Assembly (NCBI GenBank): GCA_039654915.1 | Contig: CM077597.1 | Coordinates: 88,476,001 to 88,540,000 of the forward strand | Direction: 5' to 3' | DNA length: 64,000 bases | From: Aquilaria yunnanensis | Taxonomy: Eukaryota; Streptophyta; Magnoliopsida; Malvales; Thymelaeaceae | In this document: one piece after another, positions 52,443 to 64,000 of the stretch | Layout: each line of letters begins with the position of its first letter | Position numbering within the stretch: position 1 is the stretch's first letter | Notes under the pieces: generated by a model | What the model was told of the DNA's origin: nothing | Seen by the model: the letters and a program-made list of their open reading frames with translations, nothing else | Databases searched by the model: none | Program-made: the position numbers and the translations under genes

Positions 52443-52857
52443 CCTTTTAATCCCTACCAAAGCAAATATACACTTAGCTCCTTTGCCTTTTATTTCCCAT
52501 TTGTTTCGGTCCTCCAATAACCAACTTGTCAAATTTTTTTTGTTGAAATACAATGTTCTAAAAAAGAAGGTTGCCCACCTTTGAGTTGAATTTCAATTGG
52601 TAAAGGGTTGGTCTCAGTTAATTTTTTTAATGTTTATGTTGAAAGTATTTTTCCAACCGATGGCAAAGTCACCAAATGCCATTGGTAATTTTTTGATGGT
52701 CAATCATAAAAAAAATTTCTGGTTTTATCATTGAAAAGTTCCTTTTTTTCTTAAAAAAAATTTGGGGATTGAGGAAGAGAAAGAATAAGAAAGAACAAAA
52801 AAGTGAGGGAGAAAATAAAATGAAAAATATGGCATGGAAGAGATGGAGGGAGGGAGG

Positions 52858-52925
52858 AGGAAGAAGAAGAAGAAGAAGAAGAAGAAGAAGAAGAAGAAGA
52901 AAAGGAGTAAGAAGAAGAAGAAGAT
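52858..52925. repeat. (GAA)n microsatellite
   Basis: A purine-rich GAA tract. The Phe-rich and Arg/Lys-rich ORFs on its two strands are artefacts of the repeat. Confidence 0.9.
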
Positions 52926-52929
52926 GTGG

Positions 52930-55027
52930 GAAAGGGAGGAAGGAAAAAAGCTAATAATGATAATAATAATGATAATTATGATGATGATAAGGGAAAAAAA
53001 AGGAAATATATTCAAGGAAGGAGAAGAATCTGTAAGAAAAGAGAAAGAGGAATTAGAGAGTGAAAACTGAGATTTTGGTATATGAGTAATGATTTTATAA
53101 TGGTGTATAAAAGATTTTAAAGTTAGTTTTTTTTTAGGCGCCAAAAAATTGGTGAAATTTTTTTTCATTTTTCAAGGTCGGATATCAGAAAGTTTCAAAG
53201 ATAGATTTCTCTTTTTTTTTTTTGTTGCAAAAAAAAAAAATCTAAAAAAACCCCAACAACTAATCATTGAAAACTCATTAGAGGCCTCAAGAATTTTTTC
53301 CAATAGTCAAACATTGGAAATGTGGTCGAGACTAGGGGGTCTGATGACCATGGCTTAGGAAAGTTTTCTGACAACCAGTTGTTATAAAAATTTCAATGGC
53401 TGGCCATGGAAATATATTGAAAGGCTTCGCAAATTTATTTTCGAAAAATTTCCCATTATAACTTACTTCTAAAATGTGTGGGTGTTTCCGTTGTCCTTAA
53501 ATGTCACCAAAAGTGTTAATAATTAGACCTTTACTTACTGTAAGACAACTATTGAATAGGAAAATGATTTATGGAGAGATGAAACTAATAATTTAATTGA
53601 TTTATTAATGGTAAAAAATTATTTTAGAGATGGATTTATTAGAAGATAATTATTGGACAGTTTAAATTATTATTTAAGGAAAATTGGTTTACAAAAAGTA
53701 AACAATTCTAGAACTAATTGTTTACCCATCTATAAAATTTTATAATTAAATTATAAAATCACAATGTTTTTAAAACAAATTTACAAAATTAAAAATGTTT
53801 AAAGACTAAAATATAAAAATATTTATAGTTTTAGGACTACTTTTTTCATATATGGAAAAGAGATTGAATAGTGTTTTAATAGTAAAGGCCAAACGAGACC
53901 CACACTTCCATTCCTATTTTCCACCCACTTGGCCTTAATCTAGAAGAAATTGACACTATTTCCAACGGCTGGCTTTTCAAGATATTTGTGGCAACGGCTG
54001 CAGTAGTCAACCATCTCTCGATGAGAAGAGAAGAGAATCAGGTACAAGAATTTAGTTGCTCTCTTCTCGTTTCGAATCCCAAGATTCCCAACCTTGGAAT
54101 GTAACTGTTGATGATTAGCCATACTATTCAATTCATGAATTCTTCAACTATGTTTTTCCAATGGATGTGCCAATTTAATTAGTAAGCCTGAATCATAATA
54201 TTTATGGAGCTATAAATCTTCATTAATATGTACTAACACATAGTGCAAAGGGATACAAATTCATTAACATGTATGAATTTGAAGTAGAAAACCAATCTTT
54301 ATTTGTTGAAAGTGTGTATTTTGCTAAAAATCCTTAATAATATGTGTTTTCTTATTCAAGCATGTTCATTGCCCTCCAAATCCTATATATACATGAGTAC
54401 ATGTCTAAGATGATATACTCTTGTTAAATGTGTAAGTATTAATGAATTTCATGTGAGATGATATACTCATGTTAAATGTGTAAGTATTCATTCCATGGTT
54501 CTCCCTAGTGTAACTATCTGTGCTCTAATATAAGACCTCTATCATTTGTGCAAAATTCAAAACTAGTAAGAGATTTGGTAGTAGGAGATGTCGTAAACTT
54601 TAGATCTTTTTATTAATTGCCTTCCATGCTAAATCAATAATTTATTATATTTTAGTCCATGTCTTTTATTTTTTAAACATATAATCTCTTATGTGGCAAT
54701 ATGCACCTAGTGGAGCATCTCTTTTCTCTATTTCTTTCTATTGATACACACATATCATAACTTAGACATAGTAATTATTGGTTCTATAATCTTATTGCTT
54801 ATTTTTTATAGTAGAAACAATAGTTTCTTTCTCCTGCATTGATCAACTTGTCTTTGTACTCATTGAAAACATCTAAAAGTGTATGGTATAGTATTTGCAT
54901 ATAACTAGCTAGGTAGACTATTTATTGCTTCAATTTTCCACCTAAAATATTGAATAAAGTAGACTTGTTAGACTGATGAATCTCATTTCAGGTAGAGACA
55001 GTGATTTTGCGATGAGGAACAATGATG
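52930..55027. other. intergenic DNA flanking the retrotransposon
   Basis: AT-rich sequence with a short tandem repeat of period 48 (GATGATATACTC starting at 54409 and 54457). No gene recognised. TGATG at 55023-55027 would be the retrotransposon target duplication, but its partner lies outside the window. Confidence 0.5.
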
Positions 55028-55780
55028 TGTGATGTCCGGGGACATCTTCACTGGAAGACATGGTGACTTCCTGGGGGACTTCCTGTGAAGGAGAGCGTCT
55101 GGTGCTGGAGTTTCCCAGGGGAACGTGCCTGCAAAGCTCAGAGAAGGGGGTTAGGAGGTCCCCGGGGTGCTTTTCCGGGGAGGAGCCTCCGACGCCCAAG
55201 TCAGTTTCCTGAGAAGGTGAGAGGGAAGCACTAGAGTTTTTAGTGGGCTTGCCTGTGTTTTCTCAAGGGGGAGGAGTCCAACCTTTTGCCAGGGTTTGTT
55301 TCCTGGTATTTATAGGAATGTCCAGCCCGTTCAGATCGTGACACGTGTTCGGTCGGATGTTCTTTGAATTTCTGGGCGTAGGGGACAAGTAGCCGGTGGC
55401 AGGCTCCTTGAGTCTCGAACCGAGACAGGTCGTGACAAGACCTGGACGGCGTCGGCGTGTCAAATTGCCGTTTGAGGTGATATGTAGTGTCTGTGGGCGG
55501 CATGTCAGAGGCTCCTTAAATACTCTTGCCGTACTCCCGAGGTCCCTGGCCGAGGTCATCCTCTGGTACGAACGATGCCCCTTCGGGAAATATGCCCGTA
55601 GTTCGGGGGTTCCCTAATTCAGGGTTCCACCTTCGGGGAGATGCTTTTCGGCATGCAATAACTGATTCTTCATTTCCGAAGGAGATCTGTTTAGTACCTC
55701 GGGGGGGCTAATAGCTTCCTCGCGTTTCCTGACGCTCCGAGTTCGGGTCAGATAGAGGCGATAGCCCTTCGGCTATCACA
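55028..55780 (-). repeat. 3' LTR (753 bp)
   Basis: On the minus strand it begins TGTGATAGCCGAAGG directly after the polypurine tract and ends GGACATCACA, giving TG...CA termini with a short TGTGAT/ATCACA inverted repeat. A TATAAATA box at 55314-55307 on the same strand would put the transcription start near 55280, leaving U3 of about 500 bp and R-U5 of about 250 bp. The boundary cannot be confirmed without the partner LTR. Confidence 0.75.
55307..55314 (-). promoter_or_regulatory. LTR TATA box
   Basis: TATAAATA within the LTR in the same orientation as gag-pol, the expected promoter for retrotransposon RNA (active from the equivalent place in the 5' LTR). Confidence 0.6.
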
Positions 55781-55791
55781 TGCCCCCCTTT
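55781..55791 (-). other. polypurine tract
   Basis: AAAGGGGGGCA on the minus strand abuts the LTR start, as expected for the plus-strand DNA primer of an LTR retrotransposon. Confidence 0.75.
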
Positions 55792-56213
55792 GGAAAGCCG
55801 AAGTGTAGACTTCGGTTGGTAGTCTTTCCGAGGATACTTTTTGGGAGTTTTTAGGGAGTAAAACCTGTGCCGAAGGTACACCTTTTGCCCAAAGATATGG
55901 GCTGTTCGGCCATGGCCTGTCTTTTGGTGTCTTCGAGGTTACTTACTTCTTTCCTTTTTCCTTTTGCAGGTCTGTGCAGCGTCGCGTCTCATGACCAGGC
56001 GTGTCAGTCTGGAGCGGCGTGTCCCAGTTTTTTAGGGGTGTCAGAAGGCGCGTCCCCTATTTTGGAGCGGCGGCTGACACGTGGCCTACTGTGATTGGCG
56101 GAGAGTCGCATCGGTTACAGAGGGCGCGTCTTTTCGGGAGTAGAGAGCAGTTACGGCGACCGTTCGCCTTCAAGGGATACTTATGACGCCGGTTCGTCTA
56201 CCCTCTTTCGGCC

Positions 56214-56220
56214 TATATAT
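56214..56220 (+). promoter_or_regulatory. TATA box upstream of the antisense ORF
   Basis: TATATAT in CCTATATATGGCCC, about 260 bp before the antisense ORF start at 56480, in the orientation of that ORF. Suggests the ORF has its own promoter inside the retrotransposon. Confidence 0.5.
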
Positions 56221-56479
56221 GGCCCATTCCATCATAAGTTCCCTTTTTGCTTTTGCTTCTGCTCTTTTCCCTGCTTGCCACTGCCTTTGCGCTTTCTCTT
56301 GCTTTTTGCGGCGAAGCTGTTTTAACAGAGTTTTTCCGGCAACCTTTCACGACGGCGACTTCAAACCCAGATTTTGGCAAGTCTTTTGGTGGGTTTTTGT
56401 TTTCCAGACTTTTCTGATTTCTAGAGTTTTTTCCGGAACTTGTTTTCTTGCCTTTTTTCGAACCCATTTTTCTGCCAAT

Positions 56480-58871
56480 ATGCCTATTCCCGAGAGCTGG
56501 CAGCCTCTTTTATCTCATCCTTGCTGCACCACCCCCAAAAAGCTGGCAAGATGGAAGAAAAAGTTTTTTCTTCCTTCGTATGCCGTTACGAGGTTGCCTC
56601 GTTCTGACCAATTTTGCTTTTCAAACCGTAGTAATGAGGTTACCGTTTTCCGAGCCCAACTGAAGGCCGGACTTCGGTACCCTCCTCCGAAGATGATTTG
56701 TGAGTTGTGCCAATTTCATGGCATTGCCGTAAATCAACTTCCGCCGAACTCGTACTGCTATTTTAACACCTTCATCTGCATGTGTGGCGTCTTCGGGATA
56801 GAACCCCACTTTATTATTTTTATGCAGTACTACAAGCTCTTTGTGATCCCGAAGGGTGGCTTTTACTTCATGCTACCTCGGGGATCTGGGCGCAAGAAAT
56901 ATATGTTCACCTTCGCCACCAAGGACAGCTGGCGAGGGTGGCAACAAAAATTTTTCTTTCTGAAGATGGAGGAGGCCTGGTCGCATGTTCCGACCAAATG
57001 GGCTCAGGGAAAGCTGGAGATGGACGTCGTGGATCCGAGGATACTGCTAACTCCGGAGTTGGCTCCTATCTTTACGGACTTCGACGGCCGTATCCGTGCT
57101 GTCTCGGACTGGGGTCCCGAGGTCCCTTCGCGCTCTCTCTACCCCTTCCCAATCAAGTGGAGGTTGATGACCGAATAGGTTCTTCGGGAGTTAGGGGTAG
57201 TGAAGGAGCACAAGACGGACCTCAAGATGCCAGCTCCTTCCATTGCCGGGAAGGATTCCTGGTTGGTGCAGCTCCTTCGGGAAGAAGTTTCTTATGAAAC
57301 TTTTTATGAGAGTAAGTTATCTCTGACTCCCGTTGTTATAGCTTTCATCTCGGACTTACGCTGATGCTTTCTTTCCTTTTCAGAGATGGGCGACGGCACT
57401 GCTGCCTTCTACAAGTCCCTCTTCACCCGCCAAGTAGAGAAGGGCGAGCAGACGAAGAAGACGGCTTCCTGAAGGCGTAAAACCACTGGTGCTGGACCTT
57501 CGGCCAAACGGGCAAAGAAGACTATTCTTCCTCCCCCTTTGGAAAGTATTGAGGAGGAAAGCGAGGAGCCCGAGGTCACTGCCATTCCGCCTTCCGAGGT
57601 TGCTGCCGACGTCTCTTCGGCCGACGTCCCTCCTCAGAGCCCCACTCCGTCGCAGGCTCTTTTGGATGCCGTGGTAGAGGCTCCTTCTGCCGAGGAGCGA
57701 CGTAAACGCAAGGGTAAGGAGCTCTCTACCGAGGAGGCCCCGGCTTCTGACGATGACGTCGTCGAGGTGCCACCAGGTTTGCTTTTTTCGCCGAAGTGTA
57801 ATGCCTTTATTTTCCGAAGTTCTTTTTGTTCTCACTAGCTGCTCGTTTTGCCATGCAGAGGAGTCACTTACTCCAAGTTGGGCGGCCGAACACGCCCAGA
57901 AGCGAGCTCTCCGTGATGCCAAAGTCCCGAAAGGGAAGATCCTGAAGGAGCCTTTTTGGACGTTTACGGAGGACATGAATTTGTTCTTCGGAGACTGCCC
58001 CTAAATGGCTAAGGAGATCTTGAAGGGGGTGCTTACTGAGGCCTTCTTCAAGGCTATTGCGGCGGCTCATCCGGGCGATGACACCCTCGCCGCGAAGGTT
58101 ATCGAGCACGCTGCTCAGGTATGCTGGTTTGCCCTTGAAGAATTTTTTCTAAGTGTTTGGCTTTTACTGACCTCGCCTTCATCTTTTTGCAGCTGATGGC
58201 GTACGCTGGCTACCTCAGAGTTCGGGTGGCCAGGCAGACGCAGTTCCGAAACTCGATCTTAGAGACCTTAGAAAAAAATGAAGGCCATGTGTTCGGAACT
58301 GGCCGTCAAGAACCTGCAGCTGGCTGATGCTGTGGAGAAGGAGGTTGCCGCCCTTCGGGAGGAAAAAGAGAAGATTTTGAAGGACTCTTCCCAGAAGGTT
58401 TCTGACCTCAGTTCCGAGGTGGCGGGACTGCTTTCGGCCAACGAAGCGCTTCTAAAGTCGAAATCAGAGTCTGAAGAGCTCCTGGCGAAGTTGCTGATTG
58501 AGAAGAATGCGCTTCATGTCGAGGTCGATTCCTTGAAAAAGGAGCCTGAGAAGAAGAAGAGGATAAAGGCGCTGAAGAAGGAGGTCGCGGACCTGAAGGA
58601 TGAGCTCGAGGACCTGGAGGTTGAGAAGGATAAATCCGACCAGATGACTAAGGTCGCTTTCCAGGATGGGTTTTGCCTTGCTTGGCACCAAGTCCTCCAG
58701 AGGTTCCCAGATTTGGACCTCTCTTTTTTGGAGGCTTTGAACATTCCCGAGGGGCCTCGGTGGTCTTGGTCCAAGATCGAGCATCTGAACCTGCCTTCTT
58801 CTCTCCCGGTGCCCAAGGTGGTGGAGAAGGATGCGGGGGCTGGTGGCTCTCGGGACGCCGAGAATCCTTAG
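56480..58871 (+). pseudogene. antisense ORF of the Tat retrotransposon (gypsy-type transposase domain), disrupted
   Basis: Opposite to gag-pol. Probable exons are 56480-57311, 57384-57776, 57859-58118 and 58193-58871, with GT-AG junctions in phase. The first exon (MPIPESW start; LCQFHGIAVNQLPPN, FIIFMQYYK and WSHVPTKW blocks) resembles the putative gypsy-type transposon domain (PF04195). Exon 2 is acidic and Pro-rich, with ERRKRKGKE as a possible nuclear signal. Exon 4 is a long charged coiled coil followed by a conserved-looking FQDGFCLAWHQVLQRFPDLD. The biochemical role of such ORFs is unknown. Defects: TAG 57176, TGA 57470 and TAA 58002, each explicable by one C-to-T change, plus a frame shift at a seven-A run (58272-58278). 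Intron 2's donor (GTTTGC) is weak. Confidence 0.75.
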
Positions 58872-59015
58872 TCTGTTCTAGGGCCCTTCGCCTTTTTCTC
58901 GTTCTTTTTTCTGTGCTTTTTCTTTCTGGCAATCCTTCTTCTTTGTAAGCTGGTTTTATCTTTAATGAAGATTTTTTGGCTAAGTCTTTTTGCAAGTTTT
59001 TTCATTTCCCTTTGT

Positions 59016-59190
59016 CCCGAACACATTCGCTCAAGAGACTTCGGGAAACGGCACTTGCATTTGTTATGGCGAGTATCTTTGCGCGGTTCACCATTTCCCA
59101 TTTTTCCCGAACATGATTGCTCAAGGGACTTCGGGAAATCACCTGCGCTTTTTTCGGCGAGCACCTTTGCGGAATTCTGGTTTTGTACTT
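59016..59190. repeat. two imperfect 90-bp repeats after integrase
   Basis: CCCGAACA..TTCGCTCAAG at 59016 recurs with changes at 59106 (CCCGAACATGATTGCTCAAG), followed by matching CTTCGGGAAA and CGAGCA/TATCTTTGCG blocks. They lie in the spacer between the ends of gag-pol and the antisense ORF. Function unknown; convergent transcription ends here. Confidence 0.7.
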
Positions 59191-59297
59191 CAAGAATTTC
59201 TCTAAGAAACTTTTGTACTTAGAATATTTCTCTAGTTTGTACAACACAATTCTTCCACGAAGCCTTAAACATAGAGTTTTTTCAAGGCATCTGAATG

Positions 59298-62200
59298 TCA
59301 AGTATTTTTTAATTCTATGCCATCGGCGTCGCCGAGTCTGTACACGCCTTTTCGTACTTCGGCAAGAACCAGATAAGGTCCTTCCCAATTCGCGCGAAGT
59401 ACTCCGTGGGATGGCCTTCGGGGTGCGAAGTCAGCCTTTCGGAGAACGAGGTCTCCCTTCTTGATCCCTTTTGGCCTGGCTCGTAAATTTATGGCCGCGG
59501 CCACTCTTTGCTGAAAAGCTTTTCTTCTCAGCTCGGCTATTTCTCTGTGTTCGCCGACAAGGTCAAGCTTTGTTCTTAGGCCGAGGTCGTTTCCACTTTC
59601 ATTGAACACTTGCACCCGTACTGATGGTCGTACTACCTCGATTGGAATGATGGTCTCTGTACCGAAGACTAGTGAAAAAGGCGTTTCCCCTGTGGCTCTT
59701 CGGGGTGTTGTTCGGTAGCTCCATAATACGCTTTGGAGTTCTCCTGGCCATTTCCCTTTTGCTTCCCCCTGTCTTTTTTTCAGACCATCTTTCATGGTCC
59801 TATTAGATACTTCTACCTGCCCATTGCTTTGGGGGTCAGCTACTGGGGCGAAGTGCATCTTTATTCTGAGGTCGCTGATAAATTCCTGGAATCCTTTGTC
59901 TATGAACTGGGATCCATTGTCAGCTACTAGCACCTTCGGTATGCCAAATCTGTATACGATGTTCTTCCACACGAACTTCTGTACTTCTTTTGCCGAGATA
60001 GTCGTTAGTGGTTCTGCCTTAACCCATTTGGAGAAATAGTCTACTGCTACCACGCAGAATTTCACGCCTCCAGGCGCTGTGGGGAGCGGCCCAATGAGGT
60101 CTATGCCCCAGACTGCGAAGGGTCAGGGATAGTCAGCCGAAGTTACCATTTCCGAGGGTGTCCTCTGGATATTCGCGTGTCTCTGGCAACTACCGCATTT
60201 TCGGATGAATTGCCTTGCAACCTTTCTCAGGGTAGGCCAGAAGTATCCTTGGCGAAGTATTACTGCTGCAAGGGCGTCAGTTCCGATGTGCAAACCACAA
60301 ATGCCTTCGTGGACTTCTTCGAGGATCATTTCAGTATCCTCCTCGTCCACACACCTTTGCAGCGGATTTGCATATCCCTGCCGATATAACTCTTCGCCGA
60401 TTAGGAAAAATCGGCCTGAGCGTCTTCGCAACTTTGCAGCGTCGCCGAGGTCTTCGGGGAGCACATTTTCTGCAAGATACCTTTTTATTGGGTCTTTCCA
60501 ACCTTTTCCCGAGGTCACTATGCTCAGCACTGCGATGCTCGGATGGTCCAGCACCTCGGTGTATGTTTTTGATTTTGCCAAGCAATCTGCCTAGGTGTTA
60601 TTACGTCGAGGTACGTTTTTTATTCGCACTGTATCGAACTCCCGAATGAGTTTTGCCACCAGTTCATGGTATTTTGCCAAGGTCGGGTCCTTAGCCTCAT
60701 AGTCTCCTACTGTTTGCCGAACTACTAGCTGGGAATTGCTATGGGCTTTTAGATTTCGCACGCCAATTCTTCTGGCTAGGCGTAATCCTGCTATGAGGGC
60801 TTCGTATTCAGCCACATTGTTGGTGACGTTAAAGCTAAATTTAATAGCCTTCGTTACTTCAAGGCCTTCGGGACCTCTAATAACTACCCCAGCTCCCTGG
60901 TGTCCGGACCCCGAGGCTCCGTCAACATGCAAAGTCCATTGGGGATCACCTTCGCCAGGATCCGGATGGCTGTCCTCGGTGGTGGGTACTTCGGCGATAA
61001 AGTCTGCCAGAGCTTGAGCTTTTATGGCTTTCCGAGGTTCGTAAGAGATGTCGTGTTCGCCAAGCTCTATACACCACTTGGAGAGCCTTCCGGAATGATC
61101 CACCTTCCTCATGACGTCCCGTAGTGGTAGACTACTTTAGATGATGATGGGGTGAGCTTGAAAGTATGGTCGTAGCCTTCTCCCTGCTAGCACCAAGGCA
61201 TATATAGCTTTTTGTAACAAAGGATACCTAACTTCGGCGCCATGCAGGGATTTGTTCACGTAATAGACCGGCCATTACTTTGGCCCCTCTTCTTTTACAA
61301 GGACCGAACTCACAGCTTTTTCTGTGACGGCGAGGTATAGTATGAGAGGCTTTCCTTCGCGAGGTTGTCACAGAGTAGGCAAGCTGCCCAAGTAGATTTT
61401 CAATTCTTCCCAGGCCTTTTGGCAATCTTCACCCCAGGGATGGCCATTACCTCCGAGGTTGTCCTCCTTTTTTGCTGCCTTTGTGAGGACTTTGAAGAAT
61501 GGCCGACACCGATCTCCGTATCTGGAAATAAACCTGCTGAGGGAGGTTATCCTTCCAGTGAGTCTCTGTATATCTTTTATTGTGGCAGGAGTTCGGAACT
61601 CGAGTAGGGCCTTGATTTTTTCTGGGTTAGCATCAATACCTCTTTCTGATACCATGTACCCAAGGAATTTTCCTGAGGTCACTCCGAAGATGCACTTTTC
61701 GGGATTGAGACGGATCCCGAAGGCTCTGAGCTGGTGAAAAGTCTCCTTAAGATCCATGACGTGTTTGTCAGGCAGCTTGCTTTTGACTATCATGTCGTCG
61801 ACATACACTTCTATATTTCTCCCTATTTGGTCTTTAAAGACCTTGTTCATCAACCTTTGGTAGGTGGCTCCTGCGTTTTTGAGCTCGAAGGGCATCCTGA
61901 CGTAACAGTATGTTCCCCCCTCGGTGATGAAGGCGGTTTTTTCCTCATCTTCGGGGTCCATCCTTATTTGATGATAACCGCTAAAGGCATCTAAGAAACG
62001 TAGGAGCCCGTATTCTGCAGTTGAGTCTACCAATTAGTCTACCGGAGGGAGAGGGTATGAGTCTTTTGGGCAAGCATCGTTCAAGTTTCTGAAGTCGATG
62101 CACATCCGGAGTTTACTGCTGCCTTCTTTTGTGGCGATGACCACGTTGCTTAACCATTTGGGGTATTTGACCTCTCTGATAACCTCAGCGTCTAGCAGGC

Positions 62201-64000
62201 GCTGGACTTCGGTTTTGACGAAGTTATTTTTATGAGCTGAGATGCCTCATTTCTTTTGCCGGACAGGCTTTGCTTCCGGACTTACTTTGAGGCTATGCTG
62301 TATTACGCCAAGGTTCACCCTTGGCATATCTTTCGGTGAGTAGGCAAAGAGATCTTTATTTTCCAGTAGAAAGGATACAAGTTTTTTCTTGTCACCTTCG
62401 GCCAAGCTCTTCCCCATTCGGGTAGATTGACCTGGGACAAGTTCTACTGTTTCCGTTTCCACCTTCGCGGGACTCTCTGCCTCACCCTTTTTTGGTGTTT
62501 TTGCTTCCACAGCTTGCGCGGAGTTGTTTGCTGGAGCCTTTCGTGTTTTGACGAACACCTTCCTTACTTCGCCTTGATCTATGAAGATTTCCGCATCTCC
62601 GTCCTTGGTGACGAAGGTGACGGTTAAGTACTTGACATCAGGGCGAATGTGCAGGTTTCCCTGTGTCTGTCTTCCGAGGATGGCGTTGTACTATGAAGGG
62701 ACATCCATAACGATGAACCTTGCCATTGTGGAGGCGTACAACTCTTCTGTCCCCATCACCGAAGTCCCTTTCAGCATCAAAAGGAGATCGATCCAACCGA
62801 GGACGGGTAGCTCGGCCGGTCCTACCCCGAAGGTAGGTGAGGTGACGGGCTTGAGGTCGCTACTAGATACACCCAACCTCGGCAGTAAGTGTGAAAACAG
62901 GACGTCGGCATTTGATCCGTCATCGAGCAGCACTCTTTTGACGTCCCAGTTTCCTATTCTCGCCATGATCAACAATGGGTCGTCATGGGGAACAATGACG
63001 GCGGAACCATCCTTTCGGGCCAGCTTTTTTGTTGGACTTTGATACTCCATGACTGCTATTTCTCTGGCCTTCCTCTTTCTTTCCGAGGATGGGAGTCCCG
63101 TCGTTATTGTCTATATGATTCCTGCTGGAGGTGGGGGGCGCCTTTTCGGACTTCGGTTTCTCCGCCTGTCGGAGTTGTAGTCCTCGTCTTCTACCTTTCC
63201 TTCCTCCTCTTTTCTCCCTTTTGGGGAAGGCATGTGCAGATAATGCCGAAGTTGGCCCTGTTTTATCAGCGACTCTATATACTTCTTCAATTGGAAGCAG
63301 TCTTCGGTGTCGTGACCGTGGTCGCGATGAAATTGGCAAAACTTCTTCATATTCTTTCTATTGTCGGCAGTCATGGCCCGTGGCCGCTGGACTTGAGTTC
63401 CCTGCCTTTCCATTGTCATGAGGATGTTGGTCCTTGTGGTGTTCAGGGGTGTGAAAATGGGGAGTTTCCTTCCTCGCGTTCTCCGAGGTCGGCCTGCCTG
63501 TTCGGTGGGATACTGAGTTTGCTGGCTGGACCCTTTGGCCCGGGCATGATCGGACTTCGGTCCGCCCATTCTCAGTTCTTCGGCTGTCATGTGTTGTTCG
63601 GCCCTTCGGTAAAATTCGCCGAAGGTGTCCGGGGGGTCCTTAGAGAACTCGTAAAACAGCTGTGAGTTCCTCCGAAGGCCCCGTGTCATGGCGAGGATGC
63701 GTATTTCGGGCCGGAAGTCCGGGATGCTCAAAGTTTCCCTGTTGAACCTTTCGACATAGTCGCGTATGGTCTCTCCAATTCTTTGCGCTATGTCGAACAT
63801 CTGAACCGGCATTTTCGCCGTTGGCCGACTTCTGATAAACTGCTGCGTGAAGGCTGTGGACAACTCCTGGAACTCCGTGATGGTTCCTAGGGCCAATGAA
63901 TTATACCAGGCTGTTGCTGGCCCACTGAGAGTGACTTCGAAGCATTTGCACAAGGTAGGATCATCGGCACCATGCATCATCATGCTGCGTCTGTACTTGG
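59298..64000 (-). pseudogene. Tat-type gag-pol polyprotein, one frame with ten internal stops, 5' end outside window
   Basis: A single minus-strand frame covers the whole stretch. Gag (64000-63114) includes a retrotransposon gag domain and FCQFHRDHGHDTEDC, a zinc-knuckle-like block. Protease (about 63050-62694) has the active-site type motif LLDDGSNAD. Reverse transcriptase (about 62250-61500) has MPFELKNAGATYQ and YVDDMIV. RNase H follows (61370-61140). The second, archaeal-like RNase H (60940-60594) has LHVDGASG. Integrase has an HHCC finger (60450-60170; CGLHIGT, CGSC) and a catalytic core with Asp in AVDYFSKW, Asp in DNGSQF and Glu in NGQVEVSN. Stops: 63111, 62691, 62247, 62034, 61368, 61275, 61137, 60591, 60123, and 59298 (the last before HSDALKK). 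No frameshift was found. The copy is inactive as it stands. The frame is open at the right edge. Confidence 0.88.

Larger units (their letters stand above)
55028..64000 (-). mobile_element. Ty3/gypsy retrotransposon, Tat-type, 3' part, right end truncated by the window
   Basis: Read on the minus strand: gag, protease, reverse transcriptase, RNase H, a second RNase H-like domain, integrase, an untranslated spacer, an antisense ORF, a polypurine tract and the 3' LTR. Integrase after RNase H places it in Ty3/gypsy. The extra RNase H and the antisense ORF with a gypsy-type transposase domain are known features of the plant Tat lineage. The 5' LTR and primer-binding site are beyond the right edge. 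Confidence 0.9.

Noticed and set aside
52728..53168. ORF rich in Phe on the minus strand and Arg/Lys-rich ORFs on the plus strand
   Set aside because: Both are products of the (GAA)n and poly-purine tract.
55240..55620. Several overlapping ORFs on both strands
   Set aside because: They lie inside the GC-rich LTR and match no family.

Overview
The window is eukaryotic nuclear DNA from a flowering plant, most likely a eudicot. It is AT-rich, has GT-AG introns of plant type, and carries plant-restricted families (DUF538, a 13-exon GH1 beta-glucosidase, an OCT-type transporter) plus typical plant transposons. I cannot name the species. There is no operon structure. Four protein-coding genes look intact, and I reassembled each exon by exon with consistent phases and no stop: a DUF538 protein (4774-5492, +), an mRNA cap guanine-N7 methyltransferase (10054-14803, -, 13 exons, 372 aa), a GH1 beta-glucosidase (26745-29988, +, 13 exons, 512 aa) and an organic cation/carnitine transporter-like MFS protein (32099-36624, -, 2 exons, 526 aa).

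Layout. 1-38 kb is gene-bearing, with short non-autonomous DNA transposons between and inside the genes. There are five hAT-type elements with TAGGG-type ends and 8-bp target duplications (3.5, 8.3, 16.2, 22.7 and 36.9 kb), four Stowaway-like MITEs (1.8, 17.8, 20.9 and 34.1 kb), several Mutator-like foldback elements (23.5, 52.0 and probably 16.1 kb) and a pair of palindromic AT-rich MITEs at 21.5-22.3 kb. Two hAT copies lie just upstream of genes. 39.8-51.1 kb is a CACTA (En/Spm) block: a 9.4-kb element with decayed TNP2 and TnpA-like genes sits, with an AAA target duplication, inside a second element that shares its TTACCAAC subterminal repeats. 55.0-64.0 kb is the 3' part of a Ty3/gypsy retrotransposon of the Tat type on the minus strand. 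It has a 753-bp 3' LTR, a polypurine tract, an antisense extra ORF with introns, and a gag-pol frame that runs off the right edge.

How it works together. The host genes are unrelated neighbours (RNA capping, glycoside hydrolysis, membrane transport, unknown). Most unusual structure is in the mobile DNA: nested insertions, a gag-pol frame held over 4.7 kb but broken by ten stops that can all be read as C:G to T:A changes, a tandemly duplicated AT-trinucleotide intron in the CACTA element, and a 45-bp imperfect foldback at 30.55-30.68 kb that could be a small-RNA hairpin. I saw no convincing tRNA, rRNA or CRISPR, and no clearly new molecular system.
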